From contig JAUYAB010000068.1 in NCBI GenBank assembly GCA_030693705.1, positions 1 through 64,000 of the forward strand: 64,000 bases of DNA. The letters run 5' to 3'. Every line of letters begins with the position of its first letter. Position 1 is the stretch's first letter. This DNA is from Ignavibacteria bacterium. GTDB lineage: Bacteria > Bacteroidota > Ignavibacteria > Ignavibacteriales > Ignavibacteriaceae. A program made the translations under genes and the position numbers. This document shows, one piece after another, positions 18,286-27,754 of the stretch. The notes under the pieces are model-generated. The model worked only from the letters and a program-made list of their open reading frames with translations. It did not search any database and was not told where the DNA came from.

Positions 18286-19674
18286 ATGAAGCAAATAAAA
18301 ATTACATTAAAAGATTTATTCAATTTGCCTACGGCATCAATTTATAATCCTGATGGTTATAAATCTGCCGTCCATGTTACTATTGATTCTAGGAATATCA
18401 AACCAAATTCAATTTTCATAGCAATCAAAGGAGAAAAATTTAACGGGCATGATTTTGTCAAGGAGGCTTTGGCTAAAGGTGCGAACGCAGTTATCATTGA
18501 TGAAAGGGAATTGAAAAAATTTGCACGACCCGACGGAACAATTGTCACCGTAGAAAACACTGTTCAGGCATTAGGGGATTTGGCATACGCCTGGAGGAAA
18601 AAATTATCGGCTAAAGTCATTGGCATTACAGGAAGCAACGGCAAAACGACTACAAAAGAAATTCTCTCGGTTCTACTTGCCGAAAGGTATAAGGTTCAGG
18701 CTACTGTTCGTAACAACAATAATCACATTGGTGTACCATTAACGATTTTATCTTGCAATGGAAGACATCAAATTCTAATTGCCGAAACGGGGACGAACCA
18801 TTTTGGAGAAATTGCATACACTTCAAAAATTCTTCAACCGGATTTTGCGTTGATTACCAACATTGGCGCATCGCATTTAGAATACTTAAAAAATCTCCAA
18901 GGTGTTAAAAAAGAAAAAATTTCTTTATTTGATGAAACAGAAAAAAACAAAGGTTTGGTTTTCATCAACGTTGATGATCCACGTCTGCAAACGCTTACTA
19001 GCAAATATAAAAATATCTCATTCGGTTTTACTAAAGAAGCAGATATTCAAACATCAATTAAAGGTTATACCGGGGAAGGAAAAACGATTCTTCGGATTCA
19101 AAACAAAAAAACCACTCTTGAATTTACCTCTCCGTTGTTAGGCGAACATAACGCGAAAAACATAACTGCCGCTATTATTATCGCCTTAAAAATGGGATTG
19201 ACGAAAAAAGAAATTCTAAGCGGGATCACAAAAATTAAACCGGTAAAACAGAGGCTTGAAACAAAGATTTATAAAAATGTTTTATTGATCGACGATACGT
19301 ACAACGCCAATCCTCAATCGATGAAAGCCGCATTTGAAGCAATCAAAATGATCTCACTTTATCCTAAAAAAATTGCAATCCTCGGTGATATGTTTGAACT
19401 TGGCGCTGAATCAAAAAAAGAACACGAACTTTTAGCAGCATCAATTAAAAAGAATAAAATTGATGAAGTTTATCTCGTCGGCAAACGGATGAAGCATCTG
19501 GCTATTAAACTTCGTGAAGGAAAAATCATCTGCAAACATTTTGCTACTCGAGAAAAGTTAGGAATTTTCCTAGCTAACTACTCGATACAAAATTCTGTTG
19601 TACTTGTAAAAGGTTCTCGTGGAATGAAGATGGAAGAATTTGTTAATCAAACAGAAAAAAGGTTGCAAAACTAA
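18286..19674 (+). CDS. murF: UDP-MurNAc-tripeptide:D-Ala-D-Ala ligase
   Basis: A 462-residue cytosolic Mur ligase that adds D-Ala-D-Ala to the UDP-MurNAc-tripeptide. It has an N-terminal domain with TIDSRNIKPNSIFIAIKG, the ATP loop ITGSNGKTTTKE (about residues 111-122), the central NNNNHIGVPLT and ETGTNH segments, and the C-terminal DDTYNANPQS and GDMFELG motifs diagnostic for MurF. It overlaps mraY by one base. No D-Ala-D-Ala ligase gene (ddl) is in this cluster. Confidence 0.95.
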   Translation: MKQIKITLKDLFNLPTASIYNPDGYKSAVHVTIDSRNIKPNSIFIAIKGEKFNGHDFVKEALAKGANAVIIDERELKKFARPDGTIVTVENTVQALGDLAYAWRKKLSAKVIGITGSNGKTTTKEILSVLLAERYKVQATVRNNNNHIGVPLTILSCNGRHQILIAETGTNHFGEIAYTSKILQPDFALITNIGASHLEYLKNLQGVKKEKISLFDETEKNKGLVFINVDDPRLQTLTSKYKNISFGFTKEADIQTSIKGYTGEGKTILRIQNKKTTLEFTSPLLGEHNAKNITAAIIIALKMGLTKKEILSGITKIKPVKQRLETKIYKNVLLIDDTYNANPQSMKAAFEAIKMISLYPKKIAILGDMFELGAESKKEHELLAASIKKNKIDEVYLVGKRMKHLAIKLREGKIICKHFATREKLGIFLANYSIQNSVVLVKGSRGMKMEEFVNQTEKRLQN

Positions 19675-20783
19675 TGCTCTACTATTTTCTTGAATATATT
19701 AATAGAACGTTTAATCCACCCGGATTTGATGTTTTCAGGTTTTTAACTTTTCGTAGTGCATTGGCAGCCATTTCGGCGTTATTAATTTCATTGCTCTTCG
19801 CTCCACGAATAATAAGAATGCTGCAGAAAAATCAAATTGGGGAAGCAAAAAAAGCCGATGGACCAAAGAATCATTGGTCAAAAGCCGGTACGCCAACGAT
19901 GGGTGGGATAATAATTATTTCGTCAATTGTAATTCCCGTTTTGCTTTGGAGCGATATAAAGAGTGTTTATATTATTTTAATTCTAACCGGAACGGTTTGG
20001 CTCAGTTTAGTCGGTTTCCTTGATGATTATTTAAAAGTTGTTAAAAAATTTCCAAACGGTTTAATAGCCCGTTATAAACTGCTTGGGCAAGTGATTATTG
20101 GTTTAGTAGTCGGGGTCGTTATTTATATCTCTCCCGAATTTGCAGGTAAAAGTACGCTTACAACGATTCCATTTCTTAAAGATATGAATTTAGATTTTTC
20201 ATACTTCTATATTCCCGTGGTTATTTTTATCATAACTGCAACCTCAAACGCTGTTAATTTAACGGATGGGCTTGACGGATTAGCGATCGGAAATATTATG
20301 ATCGTTATGATTGCCCTGGCAATTATCAGTTACGTTAGCGGAAACGTAAAATACGCTGACTACTTAAACATAATGTATTTACGCGGTTCCGGCGAACTTA
20401 CTGTTTTTGTTGCCGCAGTTATCGGAGCATCGCTTGGATTTCTTTGGTATAATTTTTATCCGGCTCAAGTTTTTATGGGCGATACCGGTTCACTTGCTCT
20501 TGGCGGTGCGTTAGGAATTTTAGTAGTGCTTATAAAAAAAGAATTTCTTTTGCCTATTCTTGGTGGAATCTTTTTTATGGAAACAGTTTCTGTAATAATT
20601 CAACGTGTTTATTTCAAATACACAAAAAAGAGATACGGTACAGGAAAAAGAGTTTTTAAAATGGCTCCCATACATCATCATTTTGAAATGATTGGGTGGC
20701 CCGAACCGAAAATTGTAATGCGTTTTTATATCATTGCAATAATTTTAGCGATCATAAGTTTAGCTTCATTTAAGATTAGATAA
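19674..20783 (+). CDS. mraY: Phospho-MurNAc-pentapeptide transferase MraY
   Basis: A 369-residue integral membrane enzyme with about ten TM helices. It transfers phospho-MurNAc-pentapeptide to undecaprenyl phosphate to form lipid I. Family motifs seen are KNHWSKAGTPTMGG, the acidic GFLDDYLK, NLTDGLDGLAIG, FMGDTGSLALGG and the C-terminal PIHHHFE. It starts at the murF stop and ends two bases before murD. Confidence 0.96.
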   Translation: MLYYFLEYINRTFNPPGFDVFRFLTFRSALAAISALLISLLFAPRIIRMLQKNQIGEAKKADGPKNHWSKAGTPTMGGIIIISSIVIPVLLWSDIKSVYIILILTGTVWLSLVGFLDDYLKVVKKFPNGLIARYKLLGQVIIGLVVGVVIYISPEFAGKSTLTTIPFLKDMNLDFSYFYIPVVIFIITATSNAVNLTDGLDGLAIGNIMIVMIALAIISYVSGNVKYADYLNIMYLRGSGELTVFVAAVIGASLGFLWYNFYPAQVFMGDTGSLALGGALGILVVLIKKEFLLPILGGIFFMETVSVIIQRVYFKYTKKRYGTGKRVFKMAPIHHHFEMIGWPEPKIVMRFYIIAIILAIISLASFKIR

Positions 20784-20785
20784 AT

Positions 20786-22138
20786 ATGAATTTGCAAAAT
20801 AAAAAAATAACGATCCTTGGCGCTGAAAGAAGCGGTAGAAGCGCTGCTATGCTTGTTAAAAAGCTTGGCGGCTTTCCCTTTGTTAGTGATTTTGCAGATG
20901 AAAAGAAAATTGAAAAATCCTTAACCATTTTAAAAGAAGCGGGAATTCAATATGAAGCCGGGCAGCATTCGGAAAAAGTTTTTGATTGTGATTTGATAAT
21001 CATTAGTCCGGGCGTTCCATCAGTATCAAAAGTTGTTCTTCAAGCAAAAGAAAAAAAGATTCCAATTTTAGGCGAACTTGAATTTGCCTCCCGTTTTTGC
21101 CGTGGAAAAATCATAGCGATCACCGGAACCAACGGAAAGACGACGACAACGTCGTTGATGGATCATGTCATCAACGTTAGCGGGAGAAAATCTTACGCTG
21201 CCGGAAATATTGGTGCGGCGTTTTCTGAAATCGTTCTTGATGTTAAAGAAGAGGAATTCGTTTCACTTGAAGTATCAAGCTTTCAACTTGACTTCAATGA
21301 AAACTTCAACGCTTTTATTTCGATGATCTTGAACATTACTCCGGATCATATGAACCGTTATGACCACAGTCTTGATAAATACGCGCAAGCGAAATTATCA
21401 ATTATAAAACATCAGACAAGTGAACAATTCTTTATAAAGAATGCAGATGACAAAATTCTTAGTCAATATTCGCAAGAAACAAATGCTCAAGTGAAAGAAT
21501 TTTCTCTTACTCATGAAGTGAAAAACGGGGCGTGTGTCTCCGGCGATAAAATCATCTATAACGAAAACGGGAAAACTCTTTTTACTTGTAATCTTAACGA
21601 TATTTCGTTACCTGGAGAGCACAATCGTGCAAACGCTATGGCAGTAATCATCGCGGCTAATTGTATCGGTCTTCCACAAGAAAAAATTATTGAAGGACTT
21701 CGTTCGTTTCAGGGTGTTGAACATCGGTTAGAATTTGTTAAAGAAATTAATGGTGTTAAATATATCAATGATTCTAAGGCTACAAATGTTGATTCAGTTT
21801 GGTATGCTTTACGAAGTTTTGACGAGCCTCTTTTTCTTATCCTTGGCGGCCAAGATAAAGGAAACGATTATGAACAGATCAAAGAATTAGTTGAAAAGAA
21901 AGTAAAAAAGATTTATGCAATTGGTTCTTCTGCGGAAACTGTTTTTAAATATTTTCATGCTATCGTAAAGGTAGAAATTAAAGATTCGATGGAAGCATGT
22001 GTTAAAGCTGCTAATCAAGAAACAAGAGAAGGTGATCTCGTGCTTTTGTCCCCAGCTTGTGCAAGTTTTGATATGTTCGAAAATTATGAACACCGCGGTA
22101 GAGTATTTAAACGGGCAGTGGAGGATTTGCAGAAATGA
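20786..22138 (+). CDS. murD: UDP-MurNAc-L-alanine:D-glutamate ligase
   Basis: A 450-residue cytosolic Mur ligase adding D-Glu. It has a Rossmann-like N-terminal domain (ITILGAERSGRSAA), the ATP loop ITGTNGKTTTT (about residues 112-122), EVSSFQLD, and a C-terminal domain with NDSKATNVDS, ILGGQDKG and LLSPACASFDMF, all typical of MurD. It overlaps ftsW by four bases (ATGA). Confidence 0.95.
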   Translation: MNLQNKKITILGAERSGRSAAMLVKKLGGFPFVSDFADEKKIEKSLTILKEAGIQYEAGQHSEKVFDCDLIIISPGVPSVSKVVLQAKEKKIPILGELEFASRFCRGKIIAITGTNGKTTTTSLMDHVINVSGRKSYAAGNIGAAFSEIVLDVKEEEFVSLEVSSFQLDFNENFNAFISMILNITPDHMNRYDHSLDKYAQAKLSIIKHQTSEQFFIKNADDKILSQYSQETNAQVKEFSLTHEVKNGACVSGDKIIYNENGKTLFTCNLNDISLPGEHNRANAMAVIIAANCIGLPQEKIIEGLRSFQGVEHRLEFVKEINGVKYINDSKATNVDSVWYALRSFDEPLFLILGGQDKGNDYEQIKELVEKKVKKIYAIGSSAETVFKYFHAIVKVEIKDSMEACVKAANQETREGDLVLLSPACASFDMFENYEHRGRVFKRAVEDLQK

Positions 22139-23250
22139 AAAAACTCCCGGTTCTCTTGTTCCTTGGCTCTTTTTTCTTAATCCTTTTCGGGTTGTACCTG
22201 GTGATGAGTGCAAGCAGTACGTACAGCGGGTATAAGTTTGCAGATCAATTTCACATGTTCAATAGCCATCTCTTTAAAGCGTTTGGCGGGATCATTTTTA
22301 TGACGTTTGTGGCTTTTGTTCCGTACGATTATTACAAAAAATATTCAAAATTGATCATGTTTGCGGTGATCGGAATGCTTGTTCTTACTTTACTCGTTTC
22401 AACAAGAATTAAAGGAGCGCATCGCTGGCTTGATTTAGGATTTATCAGTTTTCAACCCGCCGATGTTGCTAAGATCGCGCTCTTCATTCATCTTGCTGCA
22501 TTGCTTGAAGAAAAAGGAGAAAGTATAAAAGTATTTAAAGACGGATTGAAGTATGCTCTCATTTGGATTTTTGTAACTACCGGGTTGATTTTTATTCAAC
22601 CAAACGTTAGCAGCGGACTGATTTTGTTGACCATCAGCTTTCTCATTCTGTTTGTTGGCGGCGCAAAAATAACACATCTTGTTGCATCTGTGTTTGTTGC
22701 CGGAATGGCTGTAGGAGCTGTTGCAATGCTCTTTCATCACTCACGTGAACGCATCATGACTTTCATTTCAAGTTTGCAAAGCGGCGGTGCAATTAATGAC
22801 CAAGTGAGACAAGCGATTGTTGGTTTAGCCACCGGGCACTGGATCGGTGTCGGATTCGGGCACAGCAACCAAAGAAATTTATTTCTTCCTGAGGCATACG
22901 GTGATTTTATCTTTGCCATACTCGGTGAAGAAACCGGATTTATCGGTGTGATTATTATGCTGCTTGTTTATTTAAGTTTATTTTTTATCGGGATTGTTAT
23001 CGCAAAAAATGCAAAAGATCTTTTTGGTCAGTATTTGGGATTCGCAATTTCGTTTTCGTTTATCATTTCCGCTTTTGTCAACGCATCCGTGGCTTCCGGA
23101 TTGCTTCCTACAACGGGACTACCGCTGCCGTTTTTGAGTTACGGCGGAACTTCGATGACAATATTGTGTATCTCAGTTGGAATTTTAATTAACATCGGCA
23201 TTACAAGTGCAAAACAAAAAGCAGAAGAGGAAGAAGTAGTTACAGCATGA
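22135..23250 (+). CDS. ftsW: FtsW, SEDS-family septal glycosyltransferase
   Basis: A 371-residue polytopic membrane protein with about ten TM helices. SEDS proteins polymerise lipid II together with a class B PBP, here the FtsI encoded in the same operon. Motifs seen are GAHRWLDLG with FQPADVAK, the conserved GEETGFIG loop, and the LPLPFLSYGGTSM signature near the C-terminus. It lies between murD and murG, its classical position. The cytosolic tail is short and rich in Glu and Lys. Confidence 0.94.
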   Translation: MKKLPVLLFLGSFFLILFGLYLVMSASSTYSGYKFADQFHMFNSHLFKAFGGIIFMTFVAFVPYDYYKKYSKLIMFAVIGMLVLTLLVSTRIKGAHRWLDLGFISFQPADVAKIALFIHLAALLEEKGESIKVFKDGLKYALIWIFVTTGLIFIQPNVSSGLILLTISFLILFVGGAKITHLVASVFVAGMAVGAVAMLFHHSRERIMTFISSLQSGGAINDQVRQAIVGLATGHWIGVGFGHSNQRNLFLPEAYGDFIFAILGEETGFIGVIIMLLVYLSLFFIGIVIAKNAKDLFGQYLGFAISFSFIISAFVNASVASGLLPTTGLPLPFLSYGGTSMTILCISVGILINIGITSAKQKAEEEEVVTA

Positions 23251-24347
23251 AAACGACTACTCCATATCGTTTTTTATTTGCCGGTGGCGGAACGGGCGGT
23301 CATCTTTTTCCGGCAGTTGCGGTGGCGGAGAAAATTCGTTTAATGAAACCGGAAGCGGAAATCATATTTCTCGGTACAAAATCAAAAATCGAAGGAAGAG
23401 TCGTCCCACAACTCGGATTTCAATTTAAACCGATTTGGATAAAAGGGTTTGCGAGAAAATTTGCTGTAGAAAATTTTCTATTCCCGGTGAAATTGGTGGT
23501 GAGTGTTTTTCAGTCAATGTTTTATTGCATGAAATTTAAACCTCAGGTTGCGGTTGGATCAGGTGGTTATGTAGCGGGTCCGGCGCTTTTTGCTGCTAAT
23601 TTATTTGGAGCAAAAATCATGCTGTTAGAACAGAATAGTTTTCCCGGAATCACTACCCGGATGCTTGAAAAATATGCAGAGGAAATTCATTTGAGCTACG
23701 AAAGTTCAAAAAAATATTTTATAAGAAATAAACCACTTTTTATTACGGGAAATCCTGTCCGGAATGTAAATGCACTTTTGGACAAAAAAGTTGCTTTAAC
23801 AAAACTTCAACTTTTGCCGGAGAAAAAAACACTTCTTCTTTTGGGAGGAAGTTTAGGCGCACGAAAATTAAACCAAGTAATGGCAAAAGAGTTAGAGTCA
23901 CTTGTTAAAAGCGGGTTACAAATTCTTTGGCAGACAGGTTCTCTCTATTTTGAACAATACAAGCATTTGCAAAGTGAAAATTGTAAAGTGATGGCATTTG
24001 TTGAAGATATGCAACTGGTGTATTCGGTTTGTGATCTCATTATATCGCGTGCCGGTGCAACAACCCTTGCGGAAATAACATCGTATGGATTAGCCTCCAT
24101 CCTAATCCCTTCGCCGAATGTAGCGGAGAACCATCAGTATTACAACGCCAAGTCTTTGGTTGATTGTGATGCGGCGATTCTTCTAGAAGAAAAAAATATT
24201 GAAGAGAATTTCACAAAAGAAATTCTATCTCTTGTGAAAGATGAAAATAAACTTAAAATAATTCGAGTTAATGCTAAAGCGATGGGGAAACCGAATGCGG
24301 CAAATGAAATTGCTTTACGTGCGTTAAAACTCGCAGAAAGAAATTGA
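23247..24347 (+). CDS. murG: UDP-GlcNAc:lipid I N-acetylglucosaminyltransferase MurG
   Basis: A 366-residue GT28-family enzyme that converts lipid I to lipid II at the inner face of the membrane. It has the N-terminal glycine loop GGGTGGHLFPAVAVAE (about residues 12-27), GSGGYVAGP, EQNSFPG, ITGNPVR, LLLGGSLGARKLN and the donor-binding segment SRAGATTLAE. It overlaps ftsW by four bases. murC follows after 13 bases with GAAAAGGG as ribosome site. Confidence 0.95.
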   Translation: MKTTTPYRFLFAGGGTGGHLFPAVAVAEKIRLMKPEAEIIFLGTKSKIEGRVVPQLGFQFKPIWIKGFARKFAVENFLFPVKLVVSVFQSMFYCMKFKPQVAVGSGGYVAGPALFAANLFGAKIMLLEQNSFPGITTRMLEKYAEEIHLSYESSKKYFIRNKPLFITGNPVRNVNALLDKKVALTKLQLLPEKKTLLLLGGSLGARKLNQVMAKELESLVKSGLQILWQTGSLYFEQYKHLQSENCKVMAFVEDMQLVYSVCDLIISRAGATTLAEITSYGLASILIPSPNVAENHQYYNAKSLVDCDAAILLEEKNIEENFTKEILSLVKDENKLKIIRVNAKAMGKPNAANEIALRALKLAERN

Positions 24348-24360
24348 GAAAAGGGAAACA

Positions 24361-25731
24361 ATGTTTAAAAATATAAAAAAAGTGCACTTCGTTGGAATTG
24401 GTGGAATCGGTATGAGCGGAATCGCAGAAATTCTTCTTAACCAGGGTTTTGAAATATCCGGTTCAGATAAAAATTATTCTGAAGTAACAAACAGGCTGCA
24501 AGAACTCGGCATTCAAGTTTACGAAGGACATTCGTCTGAAAATTTAAAAGATGCTGACGTGCTCGTTTATTCTTCGGCAGTTTCGATCGATAATCCTGAA
24601 GTGAAAGCTGCGATTGAGAGAAAAATTCCGGTTATTAAACGGGCTGAGATGCTTGCAGAATGTATGCGAATGAAATACGGAATCGGAATTGCCGGCACGC
24701 ACGGTAAGACAACAACAACTTCAATGGTCGGGTTAGTCTTAACCGAAGGAAATATTGATCCGACAATTATTGTTGGCGGGAAACTCAGCGGACTCGGCGG
24801 CACCAACGCAAGACTTGGCAACGGTGAATTTATTGTCGTTGAAGCTGATGAATTTGACAGAACATTTTTAAAACTTACTCCTACGATTGCCGCTATAACA
24901 ACATTAGAAAAAGAGCATCTTGATACCTATAAAGACCTTGAAGACATCAAAGAAGCTTTTATTTCGTTTGCCAACAAGGTTCCTTTCTATGGATTTGTAG
25001 TTCTCTGTTTAGATGAACCGGCGTTGCAAGATATTCTTCCGAGCATTAATAAAAAGGTTATTACGTACGGAACAACTTCCCAAGCCGATGTACGTGCAAC
25101 GGAAATAAAACATTCAAATTTTTATAGCACGTATAAGGTGATTTATAAAGGGAATGAGCTCGGTCAGATCAAGTTGAATAATCCCGGTTTACATTATGTA
25201 AAAAATTCGCTTGTTGCTGTAATTATTGGCATTGAGTTAGGATTGGATTTCAAAACGATTAAACATGCGCTCGAATCTTTTACCGGCGTTTACAGAAGAT
25301 TTGAAATTAAGTATAACAAAGAAATTTTAGTAATAGATGATTACGGACATCATCCAACGGAAACTTCAGCTACTTTAGCCGGAATTCGGTCAGGTTGGAA
25401 CAGACGATTAGTTACGGTTTTTCAGCCTCACTTGTATTCCAGAACTCGTGACTTTTACCAGGAATTCGGCAGATCATTTCTTAATTCCGATGTTTTTATC
25501 TGTACTGATGTCTATCCTGCGAGAGAAGAGCCGATAGAAGGTGTATCCGGGTTATTGATTGCTGACGCCGCTAAAAAATTCGGACACAAAAATGTTCATT
25601 ACATAAAAGACAAAAATGATGTCCCGAAATTTCTAAACGAGATAAAGAAAAACGGAGACATCATCGTGACTCTTGGCGCAGGTGATATTTGGAAATATGG
25701 CGAGGCATTCGTCTCAACATTAAAAGTTTAA
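24361..25731 (+). CDS. murC: UDP-N-acetylmuramate:L-alanine ligase
   Basis: A 456-residue cytosolic Mur ligase, the first amino-acid-adding step. It has the N-terminal Rossmann glycine motif VGIGGIGMSGIAE, the ATP loop GIAGTHGKTTTT (about residues 109-120), EADEFDRTFL and the C-terminal VIDDYGHHPTE and FQPHLYSRT motifs specific for MurC. The usual companion murB is not found between murC and ftsQ and must be elsewhere or replaced. Confidence 0.95.
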   Translation: MFKNIKKVHFVGIGGIGMSGIAEILLNQGFEISGSDKNYSEVTNRLQELGIQVYEGHSSENLKDADVLVYSSAVSIDNPEVKAAIERKIPVIKRAEMLAECMRMKYGIGIAGTHGKTTTTSMVGLVLTEGNIDPTIIVGGKLSGLGGTNARLGNGEFIVVEADEFDRTFLKLTPTIAAITTLEKEHLDTYKDLEDIKEAFISFANKVPFYGFVVLCLDEPALQDILPSINKKVITYGTTSQADVRATEIKHSNFYSTYKVIYKGNELGQIKLNNPGLHYVKNSLVAVIIGIELGLDFKTIKHALESFTGVYRRFEIKYNKEILVIDDYGHHPTETSATLAGIRSGWNRRLVTVFQPHLYSRTRDFYQEFGRSFLNSDVFICTDVYPAREEPIEGVSGLLIADAAKKFGHKNVHYIKDKNDVPKFLNEIKKNGDIIVTLGAGDIWKYGEAFVSTLKV

Positions 25732-25745
25732 TTTTTTATTGATTT

Positions 25746-26489
25746 ATGAATAAAATTGTTAGTATAACGTTGTTTTCATTCTTAATTTTGTTTTTAATTT
25801 TAATCGGATTTTTTTCAACCCAAAAAGCTGAAGGCGAAGTGCTTCGAAGTATTGATTTACAAGGCTGCGACTTATTACCGGAGAGTGAATATCTGGTTTT
25901 TGCCAATATTAGTGCGGATACAGATTTAAGAAATTATTCTCTTTCATCACTTCGTGAAAAGTTTTTGAAGCATCCTTACGTTCAGAATGCTTCCGTAGTT
26001 ATGGATGCCGACAAAAAAGTAAAGATTGAAATTTCGGAAAAACAATTTGAAGCAGTTGGAGTATTAAAAGAAAAACTCTATTTGATCACCGCGCAAAAAG
26101 AATTTGTTCCGATCATTCCAAATACAAAAATGCTCGATCTTCCGGTTCTCACAAATTTATCGGAGTTAGGAACAGAAAAAGAAATTGAACAAAGCAATGA
26201 GATGCAAAATGCCTTTACGATTATCCGTTCAGCAAAAAATTTGGGTGGAAATTTGTCCCAGTTGATTTCTGAAATCAATCTGAGAAAAGGCGGAGATATT
26301 TTGCTTACACTTACACGAGCAAAATCGGTGATTCTTCTTGGGAAACAAAACTTAGCAGAAAAAATTTTTACGCTCGATGCGTTATTAAAACAGATAGGAA
26401 ACAAGATCTCTTTGACCAATGCAAATTATATAGACCTTAGATATGCCAACAATATTTTTGTCGGTGCTAATGAGAGTGCGGGAATCTAA
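25746..26489 (+). CDS. ftsQ: FtsQ/DivIB-like division protein
   Basis: A 247-residue bitopic protein. It has an N-terminal TM helix (about residues 4-24), a POTRA-like domain (about residues 32-105: LRSIDLQGCDLLPESEY...REKFLKHPYVQNASV), then a beta domain to the C-terminus. FtsQ sequences diverge strongly, so the call depends on topology, the POTRA pattern and position between murC and ftsA. The stop abuts the ftsA start with no gap. Confidence 0.82.
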   Translation: MNKIVSITLFSFLILFLILIGFFSTQKAEGEVLRSIDLQGCDLLPESEYLVFANISADTDLRNYSLSSLREKFLKHPYVQNASVVMDADKKVKIEISEKQFEAVGVLKEKLYLITAQKEFVPIIPNTKMLDLPVLTNLSELGTEKEIEQSNEMQNAFTIIRSAKNLGGNLSQLISEINLRKGGDILLTLTRAKSVILLGKQNLAEKIFTLDALLKQIGNKISLTNANYIDLRYANNIFVGANESAGI

Positions 26490-27734
26490 ATGAAAAAACA
26501 GATTATTGCCGGCTTAGATTTGGGAACAACAAAAGTTTGTGCGGTTATTGCAGAAAAAACTGATGATAACCGGTTTAAAATCCTTGGCTTCGGAGTCGCT
26601 CCTTCTGAAGGTTTGCACAGAGGTTTGGTTGCTAATATTTCAAAAACAGCCGAAGCAATTTCTGCTGCGGTTGCAATCGCTTCAAATAGAGCGGGATTAA
26701 AATTCCCGGCGGTAAATGTTGGCGTCGCCGGCGAGCATATTACCAGTATGCGTCATAGAAATTATGTTACCATTACGAACGAAGAACATGAAATTACAAA
26801 AGAAGACCTTGATAGATTGGAAGCCGATGTTCGTACAATAAGAATTCCTTCCGACCGCCAGATACTTCATATTATTCCGGAAGAATTTTTTGTTGATTAT
26901 CAAAATGGAATTGAGAACCCGATTGGTATGTCAGGTTCACGTTTGGAAGCCACAAATCACGTTGTACTTGCTTCAATTCCGGCAATTCAAAATATTAGAA
27001 AATCTGTAGAGCGCGCAGGGTTGCAAATTCAACAACTAATTTTGCAGCCGATCGCATCAAGTTCTTCTGTTTTAGATGAAAGCGAAAAGGACCTTGGGGT
27101 TTTACTAATTGATATCGGTGGTGGAACAACGGATATCGCTATCATTCATCGTAAAGCGATTAAACATTCAAAAGTTTTTGGCGTTGCAGGTTATCAAGTT
27201 ACAAACGACATTAGAGAAACGCTCGGAGTAATTACCGAAGAAGCTGAAACATTAAAAAAACAATTTGGTTATGCTACCGAAACTGCGATTATCAAAGAAG
27301 AGCAGATATTGATAAAGGGTGTTGGAGCAAGAGGGAATACGAGAATCCCAATCAGCTTACTTACACAGATCATCAGCTTAAGAATGAGAGAACTCTTCAC
27401 CTTAATCGATCACGAAATAAAAAATGCCGGATTTAAAAACAAAATTAAAGCAGGAATAGTGCTTACAGGCGGTGGTTCACTTTTGCGTGGAACTACTGAA
27501 TTGGCTGAAGAAGTTTTCGGGCTTCCGGCAAGAATTGGCGTTCCGCTTGAAAGTGCAACCGGTGGATTAATTGAAATTGAAAAACCTGAATTCGCTACGG
27601 TAGCCGGACTTATTTGCGGTATTCCCGGTAGTCAAGTGGAAACAATTGAAGTAATTGAAAAAGAAACTAAGAAGAGAAAAAACAAAACCAAAGAAATTTG
27701 GAATAATTTCCGTCAATTTTTTGATGAATTATAA
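26490..27734 (+). CDS. ftsA: Cell division protein FtsA
   Basis: A 414-residue actin-like ATPase that tethers FtsZ to the membrane. It has the phosphate-1 loop AGLDLGTTKVCAVIAE at the N-terminus, phosphate-2 IDIGGGTTDIA (about residues 207-217), the adenosine-loop TGGGSLLRG, and a basic amphipathic C-terminus (EIWNNFRQFFDEL) suited to membrane binding. ftsZ follows after 20 bases. Confidence 0.95.
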   Translation: MKKQIIAGLDLGTTKVCAVIAEKTDDNRFKILGFGVAPSEGLHRGLVANISKTAEAISAAVAIASNRAGLKFPAVNVGVAGEHITSMRHRNYVTITNEEHEITKEDLDRLEADVRTIRIPSDRQILHIIPEEFFVDYQNGIENPIGMSGSRLEATNHVVLASIPAIQNIRKSVERAGLQIQQLILQPIASSSSVLDESEKDLGVLLIDIGGGTTDIAIIHRKAIKHSKVFGVAGYQVTNDIRETLGVITEEAETLKKQFGYATETAIIKEEQILIKGVGARGNTRIPISLLTQIISLRMRELFTLIDHEIKNAGFKNKIKAGIVLTGGGSLLRGTTELAEEVFGLPARIGVPLESATGGLIEIEKPEFATVAGLICGIPGSQVETIEVIEKETKKRKNKTKEIWNNFRQFFDEL

Positions 27735-27754
27735 AATAACTATGGAGTTATAAC